Positions 11,761 to 22,799 of a DNA stretch of 64,000 nucleotides are shown here, in pieces. The notes under the pieces were generated by a model. The model did no database searches and had not been told where the DNA came from. It saw only the letters and a program-made list of their open reading frames with translations. The DNA is taken from contig NC_081405.1 of NCBI RefSeq assembly GCF_030272615.1, positions 647,470,920 to 647,534,919 on the forward strand, read 5' to 3'. Each line of letters starts with the position of its first letter. The stretch's first letter is position 1. The DNA is from Cryptomeria japonica. Lineage: Eukaryota > Streptophyta > Pinopsida > Cupressales > Cupressaceae. The position numbers and the translations under genes were made by a program.

Positions 11761-11915
11761 ATAGATGATTACCAAGCCAAGGTGTACTGACACCCAAGCC
11801 AAGCAAAAAGTTAACATGGATTTTCACGTTTTTAGGCGAGTGAGGAAGGCTATTTTTTTCACATCACCACTTTTTGGCCCCCCTTGATCCTGCACTAACC
11901 CTTGCGCACAAGAAG

Positions 11916-12170
11916 GCAAGTCACAAGGGATAAAATACATGTGGCAAAGATTCCATGTGTCCTCAAGAGAAGGTGGACACTCCAAAGAGGTTAGAAAGAA
12001 GTTAGGATGAGGAAGTTAGAAGGGATAGGGTTAGTTATACCTAGGGTTGGACTGAATGGGTTAGGTTAGAGGGTGGTTAGGATAAGTGGTTAATATTAGT
12101 AGTCATGTGCTCATTTGAATTCAAAATTCAAATTAAATTATAATGGATAATTAAATTCAACAAAAAATTA
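11916..12170. repeat. Direct repeat copy A
   Basis: About 250 bp that matches 12741-13010 in the same orientation at roughly 80-85 percent by eye. The shared phrase 'ggtggacactccaaagaggt' lies near 11972 and near 12805. Homology starts abruptly at 'cacaagaaggcaag' (11916), which may mark an insertion border. Confidence 0.8.
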
Positions 12171-12740
12171 ATTTTTTTTATTTAAGCATAGAAATAGAAA
12201 ATGTGTGTGAAAATAATGTGCTAATCATCAAACTATTCTAAAAAGCACATAAATGAGGCAATAATAAAATGGAAAGAAAAGTAAAGATAAGCAATACAAA
12301 TTCAACTCTCCTTGTGATATCTCATTTTCCTCTAATTCCAAGGATCTTGTAGATCTTTTGAGGTGGCTCTTAGCAGCAACAAGATCAACAAAATGACTAC
12401 CTATAATATGAGTAGCTACATGATATTATGCTAAATGCATGATAGATGTGGTATGATGCTAAAATGCTATGCTAATTTGATATGATAATTGTTGATTGCT
12501 CAAAATGCAGAATTAAACTAATATGAAGAAGTGAAAAGCAGGAGGGAGAGCTCCATTGAATGCAAATGAGATGCTTTTATATATTTTCCAAGACCAAGGT
12601 TGAGGTGGTAGCAATCAATGGTTGAGATCTGATATGGAGATATCAAAGGCTGAAAATGAAGAAGTTGGTAAAGAGGTTGAGAGAAGGGACACTTGTCATC
12701 CCTATAGGGACAACTGTCAAGGAATCTCCAACAAGTTTCC
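12171..12740. other. Spacer between direct repeats, no gene seen
   Basis: AT-rich non-coding DNA with the phrases 'atgctaaatgcatgatag' and 'tgatgctaaaatgctatgc'. No coding or RNA gene was recognised. Confidence 0.5.
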
Positions 12741-13010
12741 CACAAGAAGGCAAGTGTCAAGGGATAAAAGACATGTGGTTATATGCCATGTGTCCTCAAG
12801 AGAAGGTGGACACTCCAAAGAGGTTGGAAAGAAGCTAGGATGAGGAAGTTATAAGGGATAGGGTTAGTTATACCCAGGGTTAGATTGAATAGGTTAGGTT
12901 ATAGGTTGGTTAAGCTTGGTGGTTAAGACTAGGAGTCATGTGATCATTTGAATTAAAAATTTAAATTAAATGATAAGGGATAATTAAATTCAACAAATAA
13001 TTAAACTTTG
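12741..13010. repeat. Direct repeat copy B
   Basis: The partner of 11916-12170. Homologous sequence runs from 'cacaagaaggcaag' to 'aattaaattcaaca'. The spacing between copies is about 825 bp. It may be part of a longer dispersed non-autonomous element. Confidence 0.8.
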
Positions 13011-14449
13011 TTGATTTAATTATGGAAATAGAAGAAATGAATTATGATGGGGAGGATTAATTAATTGAGATTAATTAATTCAAGGGATTATTGAAATGAA
13101 CTATATAAATAAATCCTTATATTTATTTACAAGTAGAAGAATAAAAGAGCTAATTAATTAAATGACTTCGTATTTAATTAATTAACAAGGCTTATTAATT
13201 AAATCATTTTGTATTTAATTAATTATCTCCAGACCAATTTTAGGTGTATACATTTACAATAGCAATTTTAATAAAATTTTGTAGCTGCATTTTCATTTAC
13301 TCATCTCACTACCTACAACACTTGTGAATAAATCCATGACACTTTTCACGCTTATGATCCCTAAATTGACACTTAGACCAAGTTGAACCTAGTTTATTCT
13401 TTACCTCAATTTTTTTGTTATTAGTTACCACTAACATACATTGCTAGTGACCTCTGCTGAAGATGAAGATTAACCTTAGGAGTGAAGGAAATAATGGGAT
13501 AGTGCAAATAAGGGGATGATTGAGTTCAAATAATCCAAAGCATATCTTTGATCATATGTACTTAAAATCCATTATAAAATTTAATTCCCATGTTATGGAA
13601 ATGAAATTTTGCACATGCCACCCCATATGAACATAATGTTATCTACACTTAAATTTCTCATCAAATAAATGAGATGCCATTTTCAAGGCTAACAAAGAGA
13701 CCTTCAGGTACCATGTGCCCAACTCAAAATGTTTGAAGTAAATTGCCACAAGTGCTTGAAGTGGCCATGGTATGAGTGGAGAGTATTTAATTTTTTTATG
13801 TATTGCAGGAGAATGAGGACATGAGATGACAAATGATGTCATAAAAAAGGTACTTACAAATCACAAAACCAAATTAGTACAATTTTTTTTTTTAATCAAT
13901 TAAGGCTACTACCTAGAGGTAATAATGAATCTAGAAATAAAAAAAACCCAAGCTAATGATATATGATGTTGTTTATGAGGAAGTACTTAACATGAAGATA
14001 TGTAGGTGATGCTTTATTCCTATAGATTGAGGGATCCTTCCCCCAAAAACTCCCACACACATACTACTTCACTAAGATATTATAGAATGAATACTCTCTC
14101 AAAGTGCTATTGAATGAAAAATAACATTGAAGATAGCCAATTTATAAAAATTCACAAATGTGGAGTGACATTGGAAAATGACAAAGAGTTTTGAAATATA
14201 GTTGTTAGATAATTTATTTTGGCTTTGGGAAACATAGAAAGAAGGAATGTGTGGAGCTTCTTGATCCTTCCAATTGGTCACATCCTTGGTTTTCTATCCA
14301 ATCAGCCAACTAGTTACCTTCTCTATAGCAATGAAGTAACTCATAAAATTCAAAATTATCTAGTGTGGAATCAACTCGTTGGAGAATATAGTGATTCTTT
14401 GATTTTGAGTTTTCCTTTTCCTGCATGAATTCAAAGTTAATAATAAATC
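13011..14449. other. AT-rich non-coding stretch
   Basis: 13020-13240 is full of AATTAATTAA motifs, including two imperfect inverted units around 'aaatgacttcgtatttaatt' and 'aaatcattttgtatttaatt'. The rest is AT-rich with no gene that I can support. Short open frames (for example 13639-13842 on -) show no recognisable protein. Confidence 0.5.
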
Positions 14450-15370
14450 AACTTACATCTGGATGCATTTTATATTTATCTAAAGGGATAATTTTAACCC
14501 ATTAAATAATGAATTTGCCTATGCTATGTTATTTGTGCATACGGGAAAGTTTAAAGCTTGTGCTGCTATAAATTTTACTGTATAATCTCTCATGACACAA
14601 CCACCCCCAACCATCCCTAGATTTCACTAAGAAGCCCCATCAAAGTTTAGCTTCAATTTACCCTTAGGTGGAGGGATCCAAAACAATCTTGGATAGGTCA
14701 AGTTTTGACTTGGGTTGATGGAAGAGGATACCTTGAAAATGTAGCTTTATATATGACCATTCCTTTAGACTAAAAGCATCCTAATCTAAAAACATAGCAT
14801 CCACCTTTTTTAATTTGATAACATATGCATTGACTACCTCCAAAATTTCCTTTTCTATTTGAAGAATAATTTTACTTACCTTAGCATTTTCTCGCCTAAA
14901 AATTCTCTTGTTGCATTCCCACTAGATGTTCCAAATAATCAATGAAGTATTTTCTCTCTAAATAACTGCAAAAAGTGAGGTTTTCTTGAGGATTGGCCAA
15001 ACGGAATAAAATCCCACAAAGTATTTTGTAGTGGAGCAAATCAATTCAACTTCTTTTGGATAGCCAACCAATGGGGTGAAGAAAATTCACAATTTAGAAG
15101 CAAGTGATCTACATCCTCTTGACCCTCACCACACAATGCACAACTGAAAGGTTATGAAAATCCTAATTTTACCAGCCTTGAGCTTGTTAGGTTTCTTCTT
15201 TTTTTAGTGCTAACCATGCAAAACTACCAGCTTTAAGAAGAGAAATTTAGTTCCAACAAAAATAAAATGCTCTTTGTCTTTCTATGAACCCACCTTGTTT
15301 AATTATTGATTTATAGCCAACTTTGACAATGTATTCACTTGATTTAGATGGATATTGTTGGAGACTTCCA
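14450..15370 (-). pseudogene. Decayed LINE fragment: zf-RVT and RNase H remnants
   Basis: Reading the minus strand from about 15150, one frame gives a zinc-binding pattern FSCALCGEGQEDVDHLLLNC, the C-x2-C...H-x4-C signature found after the reverse transcriptase of plant LINEs, followed by W-containing helix remnants with stops. Further on (about 14690-14640) the frame reads PPPKGKLKLNFDGAS and then ..GCVMRDY.., the start of a LINE-type RNase H domain. Frameshifts and stops are frequent, so this is an old copy. The order zf-RVT then RNase H matches the younger LINE at 24818-28480. Confidence 0.75.
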
Positions 15371-16338
15371 AAAAAATTGCGTGAGTTGTCTTATTTTGCT
15401 GAATTTTAAACCCTAAACCTCAAGTGCAATTTTACTTTGGTTTCCTAGAGCTGAAAACCCTCATTTTATAGTCTTAACTCCCATATTTCTATTGACATGA
15501 TATATCCGGACTTTATCACTTTTCCAGTAGTCCCATGGGAGTTATTGGTCAATATATTACAATACAGGTGGGGTGGCAGCATTTATGATTCAAGCAGCCT
15601 CATTATTCACTTGGTGAGAGATGAGGGTGTCTTGCAAGATAGCAATATCACCACCGTACCATAAGGGAAAATAAAAATATTCTGAAGACGGTTGTGGTGT
15701 CGTGGTGTACACATTCTAGCTTACTGCTAGATCATTGTTAAGGTAGAGATGATTTACAATGATGTTGTGGGTAGGAAGTGAACCACTGAGCCGTGGGTGT
15801 TTCAAAGCTTGTTCTCAAGAGGAATGCAACAAATCTGTAAGGTCATTTATTGCTACCACAACCTCACAAGAAGTAAAGGCGAGATAGATCGAGAAAGTGG
15901 TTGTGGTAGAGCGGTATGGATATTTGTGGCTATCGCCAACTGATGGGGATGAAAGAATGAGATGAACAAACATGTAGTGGGGTAGCAATAACTTAGAAGT
16001 ACGAAACATGGACAATCACAAAAGAGAGTAATGAAGCCTGGTTATGAAAATCAAATGTAAAGATTTAAAATTGGATTCCGACCACCTTGGCACGAGCGTG
16101 CATTAATGATAAAAGGATATATTATAGAAGTTCATAAATCTTGCTTGTAGCTCGAATTTTGTTGCACTCGAAAGAATTTAGAATTGGATATTTGAGTAGA
16201 TAGAAAAAAGAATTCAACAACGAACCAAGACCTTGAAACAAGTAAGTAGATTGCTCCTAAACAGTAAAAGGATTAATAGCATTTTTTCTTTCAATTGTTT
16301 GGTAAATTAGAATTCATGTAGAGCTAGTTCAAGTGCAA
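15371..16338. other. Non-coding stretch, no feature seen
   Basis: Moderately AT-rich single-copy-looking DNA. I found no coding, RNA or repeat signal. Small open frames are not supported by any recognisable motif. Confidence 0.45.
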
Positions 16339-17950
16339 TTTTTTTACAATGCCCCGTAAAGTGGAGTCCTAAAAAAAAAGGGGAAGCTTCTACCCCTAAA
16401 GAAAAGAAGAGACCACTACAATAATTGTTGTTAGATGTATTGCTGAAATTTGATGATAGAGCCCCTAAGAAGCTTTTTGGGGATGAGGTGCAGCAATGTA
16501 GAGATGTCACAATTACCATTCCTAGGTGGGATTTGTTTTGGTATTTTTATGATAAAAGAAATGGAAAAGTCTTAGTATCAAATCCTTAGACTCAAGACTT
16601 ATCTAAAGTGATAGTGCCTAATGTCTTCAGAGATGTTGAGTATATTAGGGTATTGGTGCAGTACCCTCATCAAATTACTAGGAAAATGAGGATGCCAAAT
16701 GGGGCCCCCATGATGGAAGTAACAAAATCTGCAATTGTTGAATGTTTTATGTTGAACAAACAAGCTCTCAACAAAATTGATTTGGAAAAAAATGAGCAAG
16801 ACTACAAAAGGTTGATAAATACTTATAGGCATGATGAGCTTCCATTGTATAGGAGGAGGGGTCTGAACAACAAACCAATAGCAATTGTAGACAATGAACC
16901 CCTTTTGGTAGATGATTTCCAAGTATACTTCAAAAGGACATATTTTTATTTGTGCCAAGTGGTTGGAATTAATGCAAGGAGAAAGATGCCAACTAGCCTA
17001 ATGATGATGGCCTTGCAGATACAAAATTTAGAGGTAAACTTGGAGTTTGATTTTGCCTCATAGATTGCAAGATTGATACATGAGAAATTGATTAAAGTGA
17101 AGGAAGGGAAAGGCCTAATTGAATTCAAGCACTATTTATTTCTTTGTCATTTAATTTTATACCAAAATAGAGACAAATGGAATCAGAAGCTAAATTTGGT
17201 AATGAATGATAAGCAAGGAAACAAGTTACCCATCAAGTTGTGGTGTTATATATGGGATAGATGATGCAAAAATAATGATTATGTGGTTTTTCATGACTAT
17301 TTCTCAGTTACCATTATGGCTACCTTGGGTCATACTTCACCTAGATTACATTAACAAATAATGGAGGTGTTAAGACCTTTAGCATTGAAGTCGGAACAAG
17401 GTCATACACATAACTTTGTTGATTGGTTTTTTATGTTTGATTACACAATCATTAATGTTTATGGATGCACATAGGCCCCCCATAATCTACCAAATTGTTT
17501 TTCTAGAAGGGTAGCTTTCCTAGAATTTATGTGGCAGCTTATGTAGATGGAAAAGGATATCATGGAAAGAATGAAAAAGGGAACATTTCTTCCATGTGTA
17601 GGATTGTCAGCGGTTCAAATACCATAAAAGAAGTACAAAATTATATGAAGAGTATGTATACTTTGAGGTCTGGGGTTCAAATACCATAAAAGAAGTACAA
17701 AATTATATGAAGAGTATGTATACTTTGAGGTCTGGAATAGAAAGTGTCTTTGATCCTAAGGATGATATGAACATAATGAGGAAGACAATTCTTACCAAAC
17801 AAATAGTTCCACATGAAGTGTACAATAAGGAATTGTGTCACAACATCTAAAGTATTTCAAATGCAGAGAAAATGGAACATCCTTACAAAGATTGAGGACA
17901 AAAAGAAGAAGAAAGAGATAAGCTTCTTATGGTTCTTTATGGAGGAGAGC
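16339..17950 (+). pseudogene. Unrecognised decayed coding sequence
   Basis: A coding-like frame starts near 16339 (STPKEKKRPLQ, then a stop) and continues through PRWDLFWYFYDKRNGK and an open 151-codon block at 16608-17063 (VQYPHQITRKMRMPNGAP..., NNKPIAIVDNEPLLVDDF). It then runs on, with stops at 17061, 17262 and 17352, to about 17640. After a 62-bp duplication it resumes as ..FDPKDDMNIMRKTILTKQIVP.. to about 17940. The same frame is kept for over a kilobase between stops, which argues for a real former gene of 450 or more codons. I do not recognise a domain. Truncated by copia element C1 at 17952. It may be a gene carried by an unrecognised transposon. Confidence 0.5.
17612..17735. repeat. 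Exact 62-bp tandem duplication
   Basis: 17612-17673 and 17674-17735 are identical (starting GGTTCAAATACCATAAAAGA). The 62-bp unit is not a multiple of three, so it shifts the frame of the surrounding pseudogene. Perfect identity means it is recent compared with the surrounding decay, or an assembly artefact. Confidence 0.95.
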
Positions 17951-17951
17951 A

Positions 17952-19184
17952 TGTTAGACAATTCAAATAACTAGAGGACAACTGAGAGCGGGGGGGGGGG
18001 GGGGGTGTGTGAATCAGTTGTCACCAGATTATCGAAACCTTAAGCATTTAAAAATTTATTATCTGAACACATGAGATTAATACTGAAATACACAAACCAA
18101 TTACCGAAATAATAGATATAACAATTAAGCACAAACAACAATTAGAAAATAGTTACCATCCACATGACACCAAGATTTGTACATGGAAAACTCGGTAAAG
18201 GGAAAAACCATGGTGGGAAGCCTACCCACAGTTAGATAATACTTCTGCAGTAAGTATATGATTATAAATTAAGGGGCCTGCACTTGTAGGAAGGCCAACA
18301 ACCTAGAGCACACTACTCATTAAAAAAGGAGTCTCATTGACTACATAAGAAATCCATACTACAATCTAGAAGGAATAATGAACTACAATAATAGCATCTC
18401 CTATGCCTGAATACAGTTCCAGTTAAGCTCAATAGTGGAGGTCTTAAACCTCTTGTAGAAACCCAACTTGATCACCTATGATCGACCAAATTCTCTACAT
18501 GAATGATTATTACATTATTCGCTTGCATACCATGATCTATAATGAGATCATACACATATATATACAAACCCTAAACCTTAAACAATTAGGTCAACCACCC
18601 AGACAACAAAACATATTACATAATTATAAAACATGTTGGCCTAAGGCCAAACAAATATCATCCAACCCATTAGTCATCCCGAAAACACATCAAGAAGTCC
18701 CAACAACAAGATACATTAAGTCAGTCCATAACCTAGATAACACCGGACCCAATTTAGGTCCACACATGCTAAATAAATGATCCCCATCAGTCAAGGCTCA
18801 AACACGATCACCATCAACATCTTGTATCCCTACTAGAAGCTGCACCAACACCACTTATGCATAATATCAAAACATATTCAACAAAGCTCTATCAGTGAAA
18901 CCCTCATCGAATACATAAACCAAGCTTACCAGCATATAAGATAGCATCCTATCACCAAATCAATACCAAATGACTAAACATATATCTGAATAGCATGAAT
19001 AGTAGATCTAAGCCAATTCCATAAGCCAAAGCATAGTATACCAGATCAACATGATCTTACCAACTAGAAATCAATCATCCTACCAAGACCAACCAAATAC
19101 CAGTAAACAACCAAAGTAGCTAGTGTTGACATCAATGACAAAACATCAATGCAACACATAATGAATTCCTCCAAATTGCTAACA
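17952..19184 (-). repeat. C1 3' LTR, 1233 bp
   Basis: On the plus strand it runs from TGTTAGACAATTC to AATTGCTAACA, so it has TGTTAG/CTAACA terminal inverted repeats. Its inner border touches the polypurine tract at 19185. The first ~450 bp match 23813-24268 closely. It interrupts the pseudogene ending at 17950. Confidence 0.9.
17979..18023. other. LTR hairpin with 16-G tract in the loop
   Basis: GACAACTGA (about 17977) and TCAGTTGTC (about 18015) form a 9-bp inverted repeat enclosing a run of 16 G (17990-18005). The same arrangement (as C-tract in element orientation) occurs in the C1 5' LTR, both C2 LTRs and, less perfectly, in C3 and C4. It lies about 30-70 bp from the LTR's 3' end in element orientation. 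Confidence 0.8.
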
Positions 19185-19198
19185 ATCTCCCCCTTTGG
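19185..19198 (-). promoter_or_regulatory. C1 polypurine tract
   Basis: In element orientation the sequence next to the 3' LTR is CCAAAGGGGGAGAT, the purine-rich primer for plus-strand DNA synthesis typical of plant LTR retrotransposons. Confidence 0.85.
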
Positions 19199-19551
19199 CA
19201 TTGATGGAAACACTAGATGTGAAAAACATCCAAGTGCCAAGAAATGCCAAACAAATCTCCCACACAAGAATATAGCAATGAAGTTTTGATCCATACTCTC
19301 CATGTAGATGATATCAAAGTTAAGTTCTACAAATTTCTCCCCCTAATGTATATAACTCCTTACATTTTTCACATGAATACCTCTCCCCATTTGACATCAA
19401 TGCCAAAGATCTGACATAAATATCAAAGAAAAATCATAAACCACTGAATCACAAGACTAACTACTCTCCCTGAGTAGTAGCAACACCACATCAATTCAGA
19501 ATGAATAATAGCTCTGATAATGCATACTAGACTGATGCCAAATAGCATCAA

Positions 19552-20178
19552 TCATTTTTCTACCGAAGGGGCAAAAATCCTTAATCTATCTTTGAGGTAC
19601 TCAAATGATTCTTTAGGCAAAGGTTTAATGAAGATGTCTTCAGTCTACTCTTTAGTGTTCACATAAACTAATCTAACTTCATTTTCTTCCACCTTCTCCT
19701 TCAAAAAGTTGGATTTTATAGATATGTGCTTTGTCTTAGAGTGGAATACCGAATTCTTTGATATGTCTATAGCAGCAGAGTTATCACATTGAATAACTAC
19801 TGGTTCATTGCAATGCACTTTTATGTCCTTTAACATTTTCTTCATCCATATAACTTGTGTATAGTTAGTAGGAGCAACAACATACTCAACTTCAAAAGTA
19901 GATAAAGAAGTGCATGATTGTTTCTTACTGATCCATGAAAAAAGTTTCTTTCCAAGAAAGAAAGCTTCACCGGAAGTGCTTTTCCAGTCATCAACATCAT
20001 CTGCCCAATCCGCATATGTATATCCACATAAATTAAAGTCATCATCTTTAGGATACCACAAACCATATTTAGATGTTCCTTGTAAGTACCTAAAAATATT
20101 TTCCACCGCACGCTCATGATTTTCTCTAGGACCACTTTGATATCTTGATACAATGTAAATTGCATTCATTATATCCAA
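19552..20178 (-). pseudogene. C1 RNase H domain
   Basis: The open frame 20178-19645 carries the copia RNase H signature (YTYADWADDVDDWKSTSG, KKQSCTSLSTFEVEY, VIQCDNSAAIDISKN, KTKHISIKSNFLKEKV). It removes the RNA strand of the RNA:DNA hybrid during reverse transcription. An in-frame TAG near 19645 interrupts it; the remaining tail (..FIKPLPKESFEYLKDRL..) reads through to a stop at 19552. Confidence 0.9.
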
Positions 20179-20990
20179 TCTAGTCTAAGTCAAATATAGT
20201 ACACCTCCAATAATAAACTTGTATCTTGTAGGATTTATTGGTGTTGATTCATCTTTCTTTGTCACTTTCTGACTTGTAACCATAGGAGTACTGACCAGTT
20301 TAGAATATTCCATACAAAATTTCTTCAACAACTCTCTAGCATACTTAGTTTGACAGATGAAAATACCTTTATCATTCTGAGTAATCTACAAACCTAGCAA
20401 AATTTTCATTTCCCCAATCATAGACATATCAAACTCATTCTCCATATTGTTAGAAAATTCCATGTACAACTTATCCTCACGTCCAAAAATGATGTCATCA
20501 ACAAAGACCTCAATAATAAGTATATCATCATCAGTGACTTTATAATATAGATTACTGTTAGCATTACCTTTAGTGAAACCAAGTTTTAAAAGATATTTGT
20601 CCAACCTTGCATACCAAGCTCTAGGTGCCTGTTTCAATCCATATAAGGCTTTCTTTAGCCTACAAACCATGTTTTCATCATCTAAAAGTGAAAAGACATC
20701 ATGTTGGTCAATATAAACTTCCTCATCAAGATCCCCATTTAGAAAAGAACAGTTAACATCCATCTGATAAACCTTATAGTTTTTATGTGCAACATAGGCA
20801 AGAAATAATCTTACAACTTCAATTCTATCTAATGGTGCAAAGGTTTAACCACAATCAATTCCTTCCTTCTGAGAATATCCTTTACAAACCAATCTAGCTT
20901 TATTCCTCACAACTTGTCCAACTTCATTTAGTTTATTCTTGAAAACCCATTTAGTTCGAATAATATTTTTATTTTTTAGGTCGGGGAACT
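20179..20990 (-). pseudogene. C1 reverse transcriptase domain
   Basis: The reading frame shows [11 protein letters not shown] (about 20950), [15 protein letters not shown], then the open part 20763-20386 with MDVNCSFLNGDLDEEVYIDQ, LKKALYGLKQAPRAWY and FVDDIIFG. FVDD replaces the usual YVDD catalytic motif; Phe at that site is a mild change. Stops near 20848 and 20386 break the frame before it continues into RNase H. Confidence 0.9.
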
Positions 20991-21364
20991 AAAATCCATG
21001 TGTTATTCTTTTCTATTTGATCTAATTCTTCTTCCATAGCTTTCATCCAACATTCATCTTTACATGCTTCAGTTACTGATACCAGTTCAACTTGAGAAAT
21101 TAAACATACCTCATCATCTGCCAATCTTCTTCTTCTCATCACTCCTTTGTTCTTATCCCTAGTGATCTGATCTTTTGAATGATTTAACCTTGCATACCTA
21201 GGAGTTTTCTAACTTTTTGTTTCTCTTCCTTGATCTTCAGTTACTTTTGATTTTTTTGATACTGCCGAAGTAACTGGTTCCAACCTCTATTCTTGTATAG
21301 GTATTACCGGTTCAATTATGATCATTTCCACTGCCAGTTCTTGCTCATAAATTCTGATTTGACT

Positions 21365-22300
21365 TCTATTCTTCTCATCCACCTTGACATTAGGGCTCTT
21401 CCAATTATCTACAATCTTTTGTTATAACATCTATATGCTTTGCTTTTATTAGAATAACCAATAAATATTCCTTCATCACATCTAGGATCAAACTTGCCAA
21501 TGAAATCATCTCTCTTGATATCACATTTACTACCAAAGATTCTAAAGCACTTAACTATAGGTGTATTGCCAAACCAGAACTCATAAGGTGTCTTATCGAT
21601 TTCTCCTTTGATATGAACTCTATTGAATGTATAAACTATTGTTCTCACTTCTTCTTTCTAGTAGATATGAGGTAGATTAGCTTCCATCATCATGGTTTTA
21701 GCAGCATCCAAGATAGTTCTTTTCTTTCTTTCCACAACTCCATTCTTCTGAGGTGTTCGGGGAGCAGAAAATTGTCTCCTTATGCTATGCTCCTCACAAA
21801 AGTTATTAAACTCACCAGATGTGAATTCTCCATCATGATCTGAACTTAAGCACTTAATCTTCAATCCTATCTCAGTTTCAACCTTAGCTTTAAAGATTTT
21901 AAACTTTTCAAAAGCCTCATATTTCTCCCTTAGAAAAGCTACCCACATCATTCTAGAATAATCATCAATGATTAGCATAAAATATCTATCACCTTGATAG
22001 CTTTTGATTCTACCAAGACCACACAAAATAGTATGAATAAGATGAACGTCATTATATTTGTCTTGTATACTCTTAAAACAGGTTCTAACCTATTTTCCCA
22101 TTTGACATTCTTTACATACAGGATTATAGGGCTTCACAACCTTAGGTATATCTCTAGCTACATTAGTTGAACTGATCTTTACCATGCAATCAAAATTCAC
22201 ATGACATAGCCTTTTATGCCAAAGCCAACTCTCATAAATTGGTGCAATCAAACATTTCTTCTCACCAAAATTCAAATGAAATATATTACATTTTGTCTAA
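21365..22300 (-). pseudogene. C1 integrase domain
   Basis: The zinc-binding N-terminus reads LWHKRLCHVNFD..., with C-x2-C in VCKECQMGK (22275-22090). The catalytic core (22026-21658) has IIDDYSRMMWVAFL, LSSDHDGEFTSGEF and PQKNGVVERKKRT, supplying the D, D and E of the DDE triad. A short C-terminal piece (21648-21409) includes TPYEFWFGNTPIVKCFRIFG. Stops lie between the pieces. Confidence 0.92.
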
Positions 22301-22429
22301 GTACTAGCAACAATCTCCAATCTAGATCTATTAATGAACTTGGATTTTCCATCCTTGAATTGTAATTGAAATCCCTTATCCACCAACTGTCCTACACTCA
22401 AAATATTATGCCTTAAACCTTAAACATAA

Positions 22430-22790
22430 TAAATATTATCAGTATTGTGCTTACCATCTAATGATATGTTCCTCTTCCTTTAATCATGCATGTTTTGTCA
22501 TCTCCAAATCTAACTAGATCGCCATCAAATTCTTGCAAAGATAGAAACTTCCTTTTATCTCCAATCATATGTTGTGAACATCCACTGTCTATTACCCATT
22601 CATCCTTTTCTTCAGCTTTAGCAGCAAGGGCCTTTTCTTCACATACATTCTCTTCTAGTATTGGATCATCTTCCTTGATAGCCAGGAACACCTATTCCTT
22701 TCCATTGTTGGAACCACTAGCAGAGTCTTGTGTCAGTTCATCATCAGAATCAGTCACACCTTCCTCATCAACAAAGTAACATGATTTTTC
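22430..22790 (-). pseudogene. C1 aspartic protease domain
   Basis: The frame 22691-22458 contains WVIDSGCSQHMIGD, the DSG active site of copia proteases, followed by LVRFGDDKTCMIKG. It is preceded by an acidic linker (DEEGVTDSDDELTQ). A stop near 22692 separates it from gag. Confidence 0.9.
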
Positions 22791-22799
22791 TCTATTTCT

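Larger units (their letters stand above)
1886..11762. mobile_element. Candidate two-gene DNA transposon (termini provisional)
   Basis: A ~9.9-kb segment with a transposase-like gene on + (2212-5820) and a convergent multi-exon gene on - (9222-11147). Both ends carry clusters of a palindromic motif related to ATCGGATATCCGAT. The outermost pairs, 1889-1923 and 11727-11759 (reverse complemented), match over about 35 bp with a few differences, which would fit a terminal inverted repeat. No target-site duplication is visible. On the right, homology between two flanking non-coding copies starts abruptly at 11916, so the true end could lie there instead. The interior also holds a 359-bp satellite. 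Assigning all of this to one element is inference. Confidence 0.5.

Noticed and set aside
13020-13240. A MITE with AATTAATTAA-rich inverted repeats
   Set aside because: The inverted matches are low-complexity A/T, and I found no terminal repeat plus target-site duplication.
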